Notes: generated by a model not told the origin, from the letters alone. 64,000 nt of DNA from Candidatus Nitrososphaera evergladensis SR1 (GCF_000730285.1 NZ_CP007174.1:124001-188000), one strand, 5' to 3'. Counted from the stretch's first letter, positions 1 through 9,189 are shown. A program made the numbers and translations.

Positions 1-1
1 G

Positions 2-679
2 GTGCAGCCTGCCCTTTGGCTGCTTATTTTCGGCGTGACTTTTAACAGCCTCCGAGCTCTGCAGACAGCCGGCGACTTTTCCTACATCCAGTTTATCACG
101 CCGGGAATCCTGGCGCAGTCAGTTCTGTTCATAGCAATTTTTTACGGCATCACCGTCGTCTGGGAGCGCGATGTGGGGATCTTTACCAGGCTCTTGTCTA
201 CGCCGTCGCCAAGGGCGTCCATAGTTCTGGGCAAAGCCCTTGCCGCTGGCTTGAGGGGGCTTTTCCAGGCAGCAATGATATTTGTACTGGCTCTTTTAAT
301 CGGAGTCGAGATAAGGCTTGACCCTGTTGACGTCATCGGAGTTTTTGCCATAGTGGTATTGTTTGCCATGTGCTTTTCCAGCCTGTCGATGTTGCTTGCC
401 TCGTACATGAAGACTCGCGACAGGATGATGGGGATAGGCCAAGCGCTGACCATGCCTCTTTTCTTTGCAAGCAACGCCATCTATCCGATTGCTCTGATGC
501 CTGTGTGGCTCCAGTACGTGTCGCTGGCAAACCCGCTGAGTTATGTTGTGGATGCGCTCAGGGCAATGCTAATCACCGGTAACTATGCAAACTTGCCAGT
601 TGATATTGCCGTGGTGCTTTTTGCTACGGTCGCATTTGTAGCGCTTGCCTCTGTGTCAATAAAGAGGCTGCTGGAATAA
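2..679 (+). CDS. ABC-2 type transporter permease, 5' truncated
   Basis: Membrane subunit of an ABC exporter of the DrrB/ABC-2 type, which would pair with a separate ATPase to export a lipid, drug or polysaccharide. The 225 visible residues hold about five hydrophobic segments and the ABC-2 signature stretch NAIYPIALMPVWLQ followed by NPLSYVVDALR near residues 158-187, which is typical of the family. The visible part begins with QPALWLLIFG, which in relatives follows an N-terminal helix of 20-30 residues, so the true start lies before the window. The ATPase gene is expected upstream and is not visible. The substrate cannot be told. Confidence 0.88.
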   Translation: MQPALWLLIFGVTFNSLRALQTAGDFSYIQFITPGILAQSVLFIAIFYGITVVWERDVGIFTRLLSTPSPRASIVLGKALAAGLRGLFQAAMIFVLALLIGVEIRLDPVDVIGVFAIVVLFAMCFSSLSMLLASYMKTRDRMMGIGQALTMPLFFASNAIYPIALMPVWLQYVSLANPLSYVVDALRAMLITGNYANLPVDIAVVLFATVAFVALASVSIKRLLE

Positions 680-816
680 AAAGAGGGCGACTCATTCTAA
701 CCTCTGATGTTCTGGCATACGTGGGAAAGTGCCACAGCGCCGCTGCCTGATGCGCTTTGATATAATGATGATGCATCAAGTCTTTTAAAATATGGTGTTG
801 GTGATATTTTTGGTAT

Positions 817-945
817 ATGTCTTCGGATGTCCCGCGTTGCAAGGAATGTGGGATGGTGTTTGATACTGTAGAATCGCTGGAAGAGCACGTAAAAAATGAA
901 AAGCAAGAAGTTGCAGAACGCCACAAAGGGATCGATGACGGATAG
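817..945 (+). CDS. Mini zinc-finger protein, 42 aa
   Basis: A 42-residue ORF, ATG to TAG, with CKECG at residues 8-12 and histidines at 24 and 36 in a charged helix. This is a loose C2H2-like pattern; the second half (LEEHVKNEKQ) resembles the helix of archaeal C2H2 fingers such as the one at 33885-34187. Probable nucleic-acid or protein binding, not demonstrated. An AT-rich stretch (ttttaaaata at 783-792) lies 25-35 bases upstream and could be the TATA box of a leaderless transcript. The spacing of the last histidine is longer than in classical fingers. Confidence 0.5.
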   Translation: MSSDVPRCKECGMVFDTVESLEEHVKNEKQEVAERHKGIDDG

Positions 946-1424
946 CGCAAGGCTTCTTTCTGCTATTCCTTTTTGAAGCCCGCTATTTGGAAAAATACAC
1001 CGCCTATTCTTCTCTAGGTGTGCATATATGTAATCACGGTAAGGATTTGGAATGAATGTACGTGTATATGCTCTTGCAAGAAATTTAGAGATGTAGTGTG
1101 AGAATAATTGCGCCAAGGCAGGCAGGTATTGTTATTATTCTGATGACGACGATACCTATGAGAGGCGCCACAAGGACACACGACTACTGGAGCAACAGGT
1201 GCCACACACACATATATGCACCTTGTCAAGATCGGGAAAGGAACTGTTGGTATCGTCGTCATCATCTTTGTTCGCCATCCCATCATAGTTAGCCTGCCCC
1301 GGCGTCATCTCCTTTCCGACTTGCTTTAAAGTCGTTGCGGAGCTATTTTACGCGGCATCGGTACAGGAAAATATATTCGGTACATGAGTTTGCCGTGACA
1401 ACAGTATGTGCGTGTATATCTGGC
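946..1424. other. Gene-poor stretch with a structured inverted repeat
   Basis: No convincing gene is visible on either strand. The only clear structure is the 15-bp inverted repeat listed at 1142-1263. Confidence 0.5.
1142..1263. repeat. 122-nt element closed by a 15-bp perfect inverted repeat
   Basis: Arms 1142-1156 (gatgacgacgatacc) and 1249-1263 are perfect reverse complements. The 92-base interior can form a further hairpin between aggtgc and gcacct. This could be a small structured RNA or a palindromic mobile remnant. No transposase is nearby and no protein is encoded. Confidence 0.55.
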
Positions 1425-1610
1425 TCATCCCCTCTTTTCATTTTCGTTTTGGTCCTTCTTCTTTTTTTCATTAGTGTTATATTTCAGATCTATCGGGGGA
1501 TTCTCGTTTCCTTGGCGCGGCATCTCGTTTAGCTGACCTTGATTGGGACTCTTTTGGTTCTCTTGTCGCTTGCGCTCACCTGATTTCTTCTCCGCATTTT
1601 CATTTGACAC
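1425..1610 (-). CDS. Small hydrophilic protein with NExPRQGN motif, 61 aa
   Basis: Reading from a GTG at 1610 gives 61 residues, extremely rich in Lys, Glu, Asn and Gln with no hydrophobic core, so probably intrinsically disordered. Residues 28-34 read NEMPRQGN, which matches NEYPRQGN in the protein at 25881-26129; this shared motif in two otherwise divergent proteins is the main reason to believe the gene. An AT-rich ctattttatt lies 25-35 bases before the GTG, compatible with a leaderless start. An ATG further upstream in the same frame adds a less plausible N-terminus. Function unknown; possibly a stress-related hydrophilin. Confidence 0.45.
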   Translation of the reverse strand: MSNENAEKKSGERKRQENQKSPNQGQLNEMPRQGNENPPIDLKYNTNEKKKKDQNENEKRG

Positions 1611-2260
1611 ACTACTAATTGTATGTGAAATTGCAATAAAATAGTTAAGCGCAATTGGCAGCGCCATATGATGATGGCGTGTGCGCGGCTGAATCAAAAG
1701 CCGCCAAAGTTTCTAATTTGGCAGATCGTCCAAAGCTTCTGTAACTTGATGAAATTGCACGAATTTTTCGTGTCTTCTATTGGTTTAAGCATATACGTAT
1801 TACGTCTGTGTCTTCTCGACAGGCTGGCAAAAATAAAAGGGACAGTAGAGTGTCCTGCGTGTCCTTCGGTAATTGCAAAGTGCATCAATTATTGCAATGT
1901 ACCCTTAATCGTTATAACATATTGACACGGTCATGCTGGTGAGTAGCTCATTACTCACCTTACCCTTCGACGAAGATGAGGATCAGGGTCTGGCTGGAGC
2001 GGAGAGTGTTCATGGCAACTCCAGTCTCCTGATCTCCTGATTTGCATTTTGGACGTATATGTTCTCTGCTGTTTGGCGCTGCCAAAGGTCATTGTCAACT
2101 CATTAGGGGTAAAAAGAACAGTGGCATAGTCAGGTAGCGACTTTTAGTAGAAAAGTTCTAAAATAAAAAAAGGACGGGCCGTCTAGAGACGAAGAGGACA
2201 CAAATCCAAATGATAGTTTAATTATTACAGCGACCATCATTGAATTTGCGATAGCTGCTG
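1611..2260. other. Intergenic region with no recognised gene
   Basis: I see no supported coding sequence here. It holds a short hairpin (1938-1959) and the AT-rich promoter region of the histidine kinase that follows. Confidence 0.5.
1938..1959. repeat. 8-bp perfect hairpin
   Basis: ggtgagta (1938-1945) and tactcacc (1952-1959) pair perfectly around a 6-base loop. Role unknown. Confidence 0.45.
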
Positions 2261-4141
2261 ATGCTGCAGAAAAAGAGCTTGCTCCTAATAGTATTGATTG
2301 CAGCAGGAGCAACATCTCTGTCAATCGCGTCTTACCAGTACCACGATTCCACAAGCAACAGGATAACCAGCCTGGCCAAGAGGGATATACACGATAACGC
2401 AATCATCGAGGCAAATGCCATTTCACGCGCCCTGTCAACCAAGATAGCAGATGTTGCTGGCAACCTGAGATTGCTGGCCAATGCGCCAAGCGTACAAAAC
2501 GGCGATGTAACCGGCCAGCAGCTGTTTGATTCTTCTCAGACTATTACATCGGACCTTACAGATGGATACTACTGGATTGACAGGGATGGCAAAATCGTAA
2601 CATACAGCGAAATTAACACCGGCAAATTTCCAGATTACCGCGGAGACGATCTCAGCTTTAGGGAATACTACAAAGTGCCCAAGCAAACGCTAAAACCCTT
2701 TATAAGTACGGTGATCGATTCTCGAGACGGAGTTCTGAGGCTCTACCTGTCCCATCCTATAGTTGACCTTAAGGGCAACTTTAGCGGCGTCGTAGTTGCA
2801 GCCATCAGTACAAAAAATGCGGGTGATTTTGTGCAAAGCCAGCTGCTCCCACAGTACAGAAGCACAGTGGGTTTAATGGATCGTGACGGACTAATCTTGT
2901 ATAGTAACAACCAAACGCTTATTGGCATTCATTACGATGACGCTATGTTCCAATCCGTTGTACCTGATCCGATAAAAGCGCAATTCAATTCTTTTCTAGA
3001 GAGGTCAAAGATCAATACGTCTGAAGTTGAGGATATCTCGTATGGACCAAACACTGTCACCATTGCATCAAAGGCGGTATTGATTAACGGCGAGCACTCA
3101 TGGACAGCGTACATTGTTTATCCCCACGTCCTGACCGACGAAACTGCGTCCTTGCTAAATCAACAGAGTACCTTTAACATCGTAATAATTGTTGCAATAG
3201 GAATAGCCGCAATTCTCACTGCGGCGATGGTTTTGACATGGAACAAGCGGCTTGAAATGGTAGTAGAGAAAAAAACTGTGGAATTAAAGCATGCAGCCGA
3301 TTCGCTCGCCCGGGTTAATGAACAATTGAGGGAGCGTGACAAAATGCAAACAGAATTTATCAACATTGCCGCGCACGAACTAAGGACGCCAATACAGCCA
3401 GTTCTTGGAGTGATTGAGCTTCTAAAACAAAGCGCCGCCGGCAAGGCCAAGACGGAGATCACCGATAGGCAACTGGCAATAATGGACAGAAACGCCAGGC
3501 GGCTTCAAAAGCTGTCTTCTGAGATTTTGGACGCCACGAGGATTGAAGCAGGCACGCTCAGGCTGGACATGGAAGTGATGGACATCAATGAAAATATAAG
3601 AAATGCAATTGCAGATACTAAAAGTTGGATTCCTGACGATCAGAAGAAATCATTACAAATACGATTCAGGCCTGTTGCCATAGACGAATTTGGCTATCCT
3701 ATCCCGCTGCTTGTCAAGGCCGACAAACTCAGGATATTTCAGGTAATTTCAAACCTCCTCAGAAATGCAATCAAGTTCTCAGCCGAGGAAGGCGGCAGCA
3801 AAGGGGTCATTATTACAGTTACAACCGACAAGAGAGATGGTGATGATGGTAATAATGATGACAATAACAGCGACGGAGGTGGCAATGGGGGCGGCGGCTA
3901 TGCAATAGTGTCAGTCAAAGACTGCGGAGCAGGGATAAGCGCGGAGGTGCTTCCAAGGCTGTTTACCAAGTTCTCAACGGACAGGGAAAGGGGAGGCACG
4001 GGCCTTGGCCTTTTCATTGCAAAAAACATCGTTGAAGCTCACGGGGGAAGGATATGGGCGGAGAACAATAATAGTTCTGAGGATGGCAAAAGGGGAGCGA
4101 CTTTTTCTTTCATGTTGCCGCTTGCTGCTGCAAAGCCTTAA
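2261..4141 (+). CDS. Membrane sensor histidine kinase with extracellular Cache domain
   Basis: 626-residue sensor kinase. A first transmembrane helix (residues 5-24) and a second (about 300-325) bracket an extracellular region whose YYWIDRDGKIVTYS and GLMDRDGLILYSN stretches look like a double Cache ligand-binding domain. A coiled segment leads to the dimerization domain with phospho-accepting His372 in FINIAAHELRTPIQP, then an ATPase domain with N box (NLLRNAIKFS), G1 (DCGAGIS) and G2 (GTGLGLFIAK). An Asp/Asn/Gly-rich insertion sits inside the ATPase domain before the G1 box. There is no receiver domain, so it must signal to a separate regulator; none is directly adjacent, though a lone receiver protein lies at 5203-5610. 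The ligand is unknown; Cache domains often sense small organic molecules. Confidence 0.9.
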   Translation: MLQKKSLLLIVLIAAGATSLSIASYQYHDSTSNRITSLAKRDIHDNAIIEANAISRALSTKIADVAGNLRLLANAPSVQNGDVTGQQLFDSSQTITSDLTDGYYWIDRDGKIVTYSEINTGKFPDYRGDDLSFREYYKVPKQTLKPFISTVIDSRDGVLRLYLSHPIVDLKGNFSGVVVAAISTKNAGDFVQSQLLPQYRSTVGLMDRDGLILYSNNQTLIGIHYDDAMFQSVVPDPIKAQFNSFLERSKINTSEVEDISYGPNTVTIASKAVLINGEHSWTAYIVYPHVLTDETASLLNQQSTFNIVIIVAIGIAAILTAAMVLTWNKRLEMVVEKKTVELKHAADSLARVNEQLRERDKMQTEFINIAAHELRTPIQPVLGVIELLKQSAAGKAKTEITDRQLAIMDRNARRLQKLSSEILDATRIEAGTLRLDMEVMDINENIRNAIADTKSWIPDDQKKSLQIRFRPVAIDEFGYPIPLLVKADKLRIFQVISNLLRNAIKFSAEEGGSKGVIITVTTDKRDGDDGNNDDNNSDGGGNGGGGYAIVSVKDCGAGISAEVLPRLFTKFSTDRERGGTGLGLFIAKNIVEAHGGRIWAENNNSSEDGKRGATFSFMLPLAAAKP

Positions 4142-4305
4142 GTTGTTATTATATAGTTTTGAGAGCACTTTGGATTAAATCCTACATATGTTGTTGTAGA
4201 GATGTTCTGCCTTCTCTGCAGGCCTTTCTTTTATGCTGCCTTCAGCCATAGTAGTATGTGATGGTGATTGTGTAATATCTACAACAATAGCAGTAGAGGC
4301 TGCTG

Positions 4306-4500
4306 CTATTTGTTCTTCTTGTTCGAGTTTGGATGATAATCTGCCAAAGCCTCTTCTATGGACCAGGGTTGCCATTGTCCTATTCTCCTGCAATTTATGC
4401 ATAGTTTCCTCTGCATGTACTTTTCAAATGATTGTCCTGGCCGAAGCTTGGCGAGATCCTTTTCTCCACAAATGCTACACTTGATGAATCTATACTCCAC
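4306..4500 (-). CDS. Small zinc-ribbon protein, 64 aa
   Basis: 64 residues with CSIC at 8-11 and CINC at 34-37, a spacing fitting one zinc ribbon, and a basic C-terminus (NSNKKNK). The start is an ATG at 4500. It lies convergent to the histidine kinase. Such mini zinc ribbons are numerous in this window; function unknown, nucleic-acid or protein binding is inferred from the fold only. Confidence 0.6.
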   Translation of the reverse strand: MEYRFIKCSICGEKDLAKLRPGQSFEKYMQRKLCINCRRIGQWQPWSIEEALADYHPNSNKKNK

Positions 4501-4653
4501 AGCCTCACTTTCTGATTGTCTGATATATACGAGAAAATGCTACACTTGTTTGAACAGCTTGGCCGGTAACATCAAAAAATCACAGAATATTGACTTATAA
4601 CTGTCTCTACTAATCTTATTAGCGGGAAATGAGATAGTAAAGTGAGGCTGGAC

Positions 4654-4734
4654 ATCCCGCGCCCTCTCTCGTTCCATCCTCTGCTGTGGTTTCGGACATA
4701 CACGCCGTCGTCTCTTTCTTGCGAGAGCGCGGAT
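4654..4734. repeat. Imperfect GC-rich inverted repeat (CCCGCGC type)
   Basis: atcccgcgccctctctcg near 4654-4671 pairs imperfectly with gcgagagcgcggat near 4721-4734 (atcc/ggat, gcg/cgc, ctctcg/cgagag). The stem begins with the same cccgcgc found in the hairpins at 6742, 6916 and 7126. Confidence 0.4.
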
Positions 4735-4794
4735 ACCTTTTTTCTTCTTGTGATATATTTTCGTCAACTCGTCTCAAGATCCGGATTGTCACCA

Positions 4795-4812
4795 CTGTAG
4801 TGGTAACCATTG
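4795..4812. repeat. Short palindromic hairpin
   Basis: accact-gt-agtggt is a near-continuous palindrome within about 4795-4812. It lies before the small gene on the minus strand and may be a terminator or chance. Confidence 0.3.
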
Positions 4813-4859
4813 GCCTTGATGAACCGTAAAAATGATATTGCGACAAAACTGGTTAGCTT

Positions 4860-5057
4860 TTAGTTTAGAGAAGGATCATATTCTGCAGTTGGCAGACACT
4901 TGTCACAATAGCGGCGTAGCACAATGTAGTTGCCGACGTCGAAATGAGCTTCGTTGGTGGCATACGCTCCGCACGCGTTGCAGTATGGCAAACCCCTCCC
5001 CGGTTCTGCTTTCAATGGCTTGATCTGAAATGGCTTTTGCATACTGTCAGGAAGCAA
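4860..5057 (-). CDS. Mini zinc ribbon of the PYCxxC/RYCxKC family, 65 aa
   Basis: 65 residues with GRGLPYCNACG and RRYCDKCLP, two CxxC knuckles about 25 residues apart joined by a segment containing ATNEAHFDV. The protein at 5838-6047 is a clear paralogue (GRGLPYCHTCGEYAT, EAYFDV, QRYCEKCL), and two shorter relatives form a tandem pair at 27691-28066. The family is probably a zinc-binding domain for nucleic-acid or protein contact; no enzymatic residues are seen. It and its paralogue bracket a response regulator, all on the same strand, which suggests a linked regulatory role. Confidence 0.7.
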   Translation of the reverse strand: MLPDSMQKPFQIKPLKAEPGRGLPYCNACGAYATNEAHFDVGNYIVLRRYCDKCLPTAEYDPSLN

Positions 5058-5202
5058 TTGAGGAGTTTTATATAACTTTTAGTTGCAAAATACACAGGTA
5101 AATTGAAGTGTATAGCCAAACACACATACAAAAAAATCAATTCGCCTGTTTTGCCTATTGCAAAATTTCAAGACGGCACGTTGGATTTTATCTTGAGACA
5201 AA

Positions 5203-5610
5203 CTATGCTTTGGCTTGATCAAAGCTTGTAGAGTGAATCTTGGGCTCAAACAGCTTCATCAATAACCTTGTCAGATCCTCAAGTTCAAACGGCTTTTGCA
5301 GGACCTCAATTTTCTCTATCCCGGAAAAGTCGGTAAGCTCCTTGCTAAAAGCTGTTATCATGATTATTGTCTGTCCAGAATGTCTGGCGAGGATCTCCTT
5401 GGCAACATCCCGACCATTCATCTTTGGCATCCTGTAATCTAGAATCACTACGTCGAAAGGTTTGTTCTGATGGTCAGAAAGCATGTAATGATGTAGACAC
5501 TCTTCCCCATCGCGAGCAGTTGTAACTTCGTTTCCCTCGCCTTCAAGGAACACTCTGTACATGAGAAGGATGTTTGGTTCGTCTTCGGCCACAAGTATCC
5601 GCAAGGCCAC
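5203..5610 (-). CDS. Receiver-only response regulator, 135 aa
   Basis: Single CheY-like receiver domain with no output domain. Acidic pocket AEDEPN at 9-14, phospho-acceptor Asp58 in VVILDYRMPKMNG, the Thr/Ser switch in IIMITAFS, and Lys106 in LQKPFE, so all catalytic receiver residues are present. It probably relays or titrates phosphate from sensor kinases such as those at 2261-4141 or 35689-38016, or contacts another protein. It lies between two paralogous mini zinc ribbons on the same strand (gaps of about 145 and 230 bases). Confidence 0.88.
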   Translation of the reverse strand: MALRILVAEDEPNILLMYRVFLEGEGNEVTTARDGEECLHHYMLSDHQNKPFDVVILDYRMPKMNGRDVAKEILARHSGQTIIMITAFSKELTDFSGIEKIEVLQKPFELEDLTRLLMKLFEPKIHSTSFDQAKA

Positions 5611-5837
5611 TGGACAATAACGCGAGTCGCTTAAAAAGACTATGCTTTATACGCAAAATCTCTAGTCGTTTGACGATTCTGCCTTGGAGTGATTCACAGC
5701 GGGGCCGTAATGACACTTGCCGGGCATACGCACACATGGGTGTCAAGTCAATAAATACGCACGGCAAGCAAATGTTTGGTCACAAAAGGCTAACAAGGTT
5801 CCTTTCAAAATATGTGCATTACTAAAAGAAGTGCGTA

Positions 5838-6047
5838 CTAGATGTCATACTCTCCAGCCAGCAAGCATTTTTCGCAGTACCTCTGCACCACGACATAGTT
5901 TTGCACATCGAAATACGCCTCTGAGGTGGCGTATTCCCCGCACGTATGACAATAAGGAAGTCCCCTGCCGGCTCTCCATTGCAACTTTTTTATCTCAATT
6001 GGCTTAATTTGCATCCGAGCAATAAACTCCGTGGATTGATATAACAT
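5838..6047 (-). CDS. Mini zinc ribbon of the PYCxxC/RYCxKC family, 69 aa
   Basis: Paralogue of the protein at 4860-5057. Knuckle one is YCHTC, knuckle two is YCEKC, separated by ATSEAYFDVQNYVVV. The N-terminus differs and is hydrophobic-basic. All four cysteines are retained. Likely a small zinc-binding adaptor; function unknown. Start ATG at 6047. Confidence 0.7.
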   Translation of the reverse strand: MLYQSTEFIARMQIKPIEIKKLQWRAGRGLPYCHTCGEYATSEAYFDVQNYVVVQRYCEKCLLAGEYDI

Positions 6048-6189
6048 TGATCGAATCGGTCACTAGGGTGTAACCTGATAGGATTTTTACAGGCCGACTC
6101 TCTGTTGCTTCATATTTTCATTAATAGCTAGCAGGGAAATGTGGCTCTCGCCCAAAAGCCTTTTCAATTATTTATCTAATTTTCAGAGT

Positions 6190-6636
6190 ATGGCCCTTGG
6201 TGAAAAGCTATTTGAGGAAATCGGACAAGCAGCAGGTTTCAGGATAACAAAAACCCATCCAGTTGAAGGGACTACGATGGAGGTCAGCTTCACGTCGGAT
6301 CTCAAGGGAGTTGGCAAGTTCCCAAGTGGCAAGAATATGGGTTCGGGTGTAGTCATTCAGTATCCCCATGGTGTAGTCGATGGAAGTTATCAAGGCATAT
6401 TGAAAACAACAGATGGCGAACAGGTATTTTGGTGGGCCCATGAGAAAGGAAAAGTTGTGGCGGCAGAGAGGAATGGCGGCGGAAGCAGCGGTGACAAGAT
6501 AAAAAGCCTAATCATAGTCAGCGCGTTTACAAATTCGCAAAAACTGTCATGGATTAACAATCTGATTATGGCTCTAGAAGCCGAACGTGATCTGGTTAGC
6601 CATCACTCCAAGACAGTCGCATATGAATGGAAATGA
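6190..6636 (+). CDS. Conserved-looking hypothetical protein, 148 aa
   Basis: Soluble mixed alpha/beta protein without signal peptide or membrane segment. I prefer the ATG at 6190 (MALGEKLFEEIGQAAG) over one 17 codons earlier, because the protein then begins with a plausible amphipathic helix. A central stretch (YPHGVVDGSYQGILKTTDGEQVFWWAHEKGK) looks like several beta strands and a Gly/Ser loop follows. I do not recognise the family. Codon use looks like a normal gene. Confidence 0.6.
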   Translation: MALGEKLFEEIGQAAGFRITKTHPVEGTTMEVSFTSDLKGVGKFPSGKNMGSGVVIQYPHGVVDGSYQGILKTTDGEQVFWWAHEKGKVVAAERNGGGSSGDKIKSLIIVSAFTNSQKLSWINNLIMALEAERDLVSHHSKTVAYEWK

Positions 6637-6741
6637 TGATGCAGATCACAGCCATGAAGTCGCGTGGATTAAATGCGGTCAGAGTTTCAAGTATCTGCAC
6701 TCTCCCCCTGTTATTCTTCAAGCTTGATGAAAAAACTATGG

Positions 6742-6795
6742 ATACCCGCGCCACGCAATCAGATGATGTCAAGTCTAACAGAGTAGCGCGGGTAT
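6742..6795. repeat. Perfect 10-bp hairpin element (CCCGCGC type)
   Basis: atacccgcgc (6742-6751) pairs with gcgcgggtat (6786-6795) around a 34-base AT-richer loop. Confidence 0.6.
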
Positions 6796-6915
6796 TATGA
6801 ACACTGCTGACGTCGTATGCTGTTTCCAAGCCATCTGTTAATATTGACACCGCATCAGCGTTCCTGCCAATTGTTCTGTTCGTTTGTTATACAAGAGTGA
6901 AGAAGAATGCGTACG

Positions 6916-6984
6916 CCCGCGCCCCTCATTAAAGACGGGCACCTGTACGTCATAGGCAGAGAGGCGTGTGAGGGAGGGCGCGGG
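6916..6984. repeat. GC-rich hairpin element (CCCGCGC type)
   Basis: cccgcgccc near 6916-6924 pairs with gggcgcggg near 6975-6983; the flanking ctc/gag extends the stem with a one-base bulge. Confidence 0.55.
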
Positions 6985-7125
6985 TGGAAGCGTGCCCATC
7001 TACGCGAGCTATTCGATGGGCGTGAATAGTGTAAATAAAATCTCAGAGTAGGCAGAACTCGTAACACCTCCCTGTTCGCTTGAGCTCGAACGTCTCTCAG
7101 TTAGCTGGAGAGTAGGTAAAGAGTA

Positions 7126-7183
7126 TGCCCGCGCTCCTTACCTGTTATGTACTTGGAATCAACATGGCCCAGGAGCGCGGGCA
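7126..7183. repeat. Perfect 13-bp hairpin element (CCCGCGC type)
   Basis: tgcccgcgctcct (7126-7138) and aggagcgcgggca (7171-7183) are exact reverse complements with a 32-base loop. Same stem core as the hairpins 200-400 bp upstream. Confidence 0.65.
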
Positions 7184-7365
7184 CGATGAACGCAGGTCCA
7201 GATCAACTTTGCCCCGCTCAATGCGTTAATAACACTATTGTAAGAGTAATACGAAATATACTTCTATAAGAAATATGTGCGTAACTCGCCATATTAGAGA
7301 GAGGTATGCTGCTTAGAGTGATTCATTATGATTCAGACACGAAAACAAGTCCGGTATGACAGATA

Positions 7366-7470
7366 TTGAGGACAAAGTTAAAGCAAGCTGTGGCAAACAA
7401 GATTGCAGATGCCCCTAATGACCTGAAGGCTGAATATCAAAAGGGAACAGTAAAGGAATCGACGCAGTAG
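7366..7470 (+). CDS. Possible 34-aa protein
   Basis: A TTG-started ORF of 34 residues (TKLKQAVANKIADAP ... KGTVKEST) reads like a short amphipathic helix followed by a charged tail. No motif is recognised; supported only by its amino-acid composition. Confidence 0.2.
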   Translation: MRTKLKQAVANKIADAPNDLKAEYQKGTVKESTQ

Positions 7471-7540
7471 AGCAAGTGACTGTCTTTACTTTTTCAATTT
7501 TTATCCTTATCATCCTGTCATTTTCGAAATAAAATATGTG

Positions 7541-7600
7541 CCCGCGTGCCCACTGCCGTGAACTTCGAATGTCACACCATGACAAGGACACGCAGGCTGC
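7541..7600. repeat. Imperfect hairpin (CCCGCG type)
   Basis: gcccgcgtgcc near 7542 pairs with ggacacgcaggc near 7589-7600 with two mismatches; the start resembles the neighbouring CCCGCGC hairpins. Confidence 0.35.
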
Positions 7601-7947
7601 AAGATGCGTCTGAGTGTAAAATCTATGAAGGCCAAAACGTAATAACGTCTCTGCAGTCTTACGCTAGAGTCCGAGCTTGTGATTTTCTTATATGCCGCTA
7701 CTTGTCAAGCTCGAACACGTCTGCTTGGTATAGGCACTATTACTCTCTCCTTGCAAATGGCCGGCCATTTGCCCTCGCAGATGCTCTCCGCTTGATTCTT
7801 TCAGCAAGTGACACCTCTGCTGGTTGACGAATGTGCACTGCAATAATTCTATGAAATTTTATAATTATCGCTCTATGTACTCCGAGTCTTTTTATTGGAT
7901 TGAATTGACTTTATATACTAAGATTCGTCTAATCCCGAAAACATGAC

Positions 7948-8010
7948 GAGGCCAGGAAAGCCTGACTGGGGTTCACGTGGTGGTGGACATTATTTCAGGA
8001 CCCTGGCCTC
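7948..8010. repeat. Perfect 9-bp hairpin element
   Basis: gaggccagg (7948-7956) pairs with cctggcctc (8002-8010), loop 45 bases. Confidence 0.5.
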
Positions 8011-8125
8011 AATTTTTCAACTATCGTATTTTTCCAAGAAAATCGATTTCTGTGCAAAACGCCTCAGGTTGTATTGGGGGTTGTGTTCTGTGCAATTTGA
8101 AAGTGCTCCCGACCAGGATTCGCTC

Positions 8126-8290
8126 TTACTTTGATACCTTACAAAACTCAACTATAGGATCCTTAAAGTCTGCGTTTCCGCGATTACCCGACGTTTGATC
8201 AGGTCCGCACATGACGGTGGGAAAAATGTAAAAGGCAAAGAGTAAGACTATTACAAGCAAACTTCCTATTACTACCATTGCGCCAAGCAT
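8126..8290 (-). CDS. Small single-pass membrane protein, 54 aa
   Basis: 54 residues: an N-terminal transmembrane helix (about residues 3-25, VVIGSLLVIVLLFAFYIFP) followed by a polar tail with two cysteines (VMCGPDQTSG ... EFCKVSK). Start ATG at 8290; a TTG three codons earlier is possible. The composition is that of a real membrane peptide, with the tail likely outside the cell. No family recognised. Confidence 0.5.
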   Translation of the reverse strand: MLGAMVVIGSLLVIVLLFAFYIFPTVMCGPDQTSGNRGNADFKDPIVEFCKVSK

Positions 8291-8476
8291 GGGTTTCAAA
8301 TGCTGAATCCTATTGCCTGATGCGATATTTCATTCTGTCGGAATAATAACACAAGAGGTTTTTATTATACAGCAAAGCTTGACAAAAATTATGAGGACGA
8401 ATGAACGGACGGACAGACAAAATGCTGTTCTTGTCCTGCGACAAGATTTTTTGTCCGTTTCCGAATCGAAGCGTAA

Positions 8477-8641
8477 CTAGCCTTCATCGCCAACTATCAC
8501 GGCATCCTTAATGAATTGCAGCAATTCGTCGTGACCTTCCAGTCTGTAATAGTTTTTCAAATGGATGATAGTATCATCATCGACAATGACGTACTGTTCT
8601 TTTCTCTCATTTAGCTTTTCAAATTCATTTGCTCTGTTCAT
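8477..8641 (-). CDS. Conserved 54-aa acidic protein, paralogue 1
   Basis: 54 residues starting MNRANEFEKLNERK, with IVDDDTIIHLKNYYRLEGHDELLQFIKDAVIV. A near-identical paralogue lies at 28696-28860 (same length, about two thirds identical by eye, differences mostly conservative and at codon third positions), which proves the reading frame. Predicted as short beta strand plus helices; no cysteine or catalytic residue stands out. Function unknown. Confidence 0.75.
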   Translation of the reverse strand: MNRANEFEKLNERKEQYVIVDDDTIIHLKNYYRLEGHDELLQFIKDAVIVGDEG

Positions 8642-9008
8642 ACATAGTTTTGGTTTTTATCCTAAAAATGACTTTCCTTAAACGTCAATGCATTGAAAGA
8701 AATGAATTTGTCATTTTATGAGCTTGAGGACTTTTATCTCGGGTTTTGCGACTAATTCGCAGAGATAGAGAAGAGTAGATTGGAATAATATTGCAAGCAG
8801 CTAGGTACAATGCAATAGTTCTTCTTGTTTGTCATTTCCTAGCGTATGAATGAAAAACTGTGCCAAAGTAAGTCTTGCTTGCTTGCAATTGCCATACGCA
8901 ATCTGAAAAAAATGACGAGTGTATTCTGGCCCTTTTCTACTTCTTCTGTCATAAAGATCGGCTTGGAAAAAATCATTCTGATGATGACACTGATTGTTGT
9001 TCTTAATG

Positions 9009-9061
9009 GCCCTGCTCCCCTCGACCATGACTAGACGAGAAAAACTGGCGAGGGGCAGGGC
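9009..9061. repeat. Hairpin element (GGCCCTG type)
   Basis: gccctgctcccctcg near 9009-9023 pairs with cgaggggcagggc (9049-9061) with a two-base bulge; loop 25 bases. Confidence 0.5.
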
Positions 9062-9189
9062 TCCGCAACAGAGATTCTGTAAATATCAGTACAAAATCGA
9101 AGTATAAGAGAGCAAGGGAACAGTGTTACGCAAATACGTATGTTCTATCCTTTTGCTTTCCTAGCTATCATTAAAAAGTACACGGTGGC

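Larger units (their letters stand above)
6637..8125. other. Gene-poor region rich in hairpin elements
   Basis: About 1.5 kb with no gene I can support beyond a doubtful small ORF at 7366-7470. Instead it carries at least five inverted repeats with GC-rich stems in AT-rich surroundings (6742, 6916, 7126, about 7541, 7948). Confidence 0.5.

Noticed and set aside
7546-7827. 93-codon ORF on the plus strand
   Set aside because: It begins inside a hairpin, has an irregular amino-acid pattern and no motif; considered chance.
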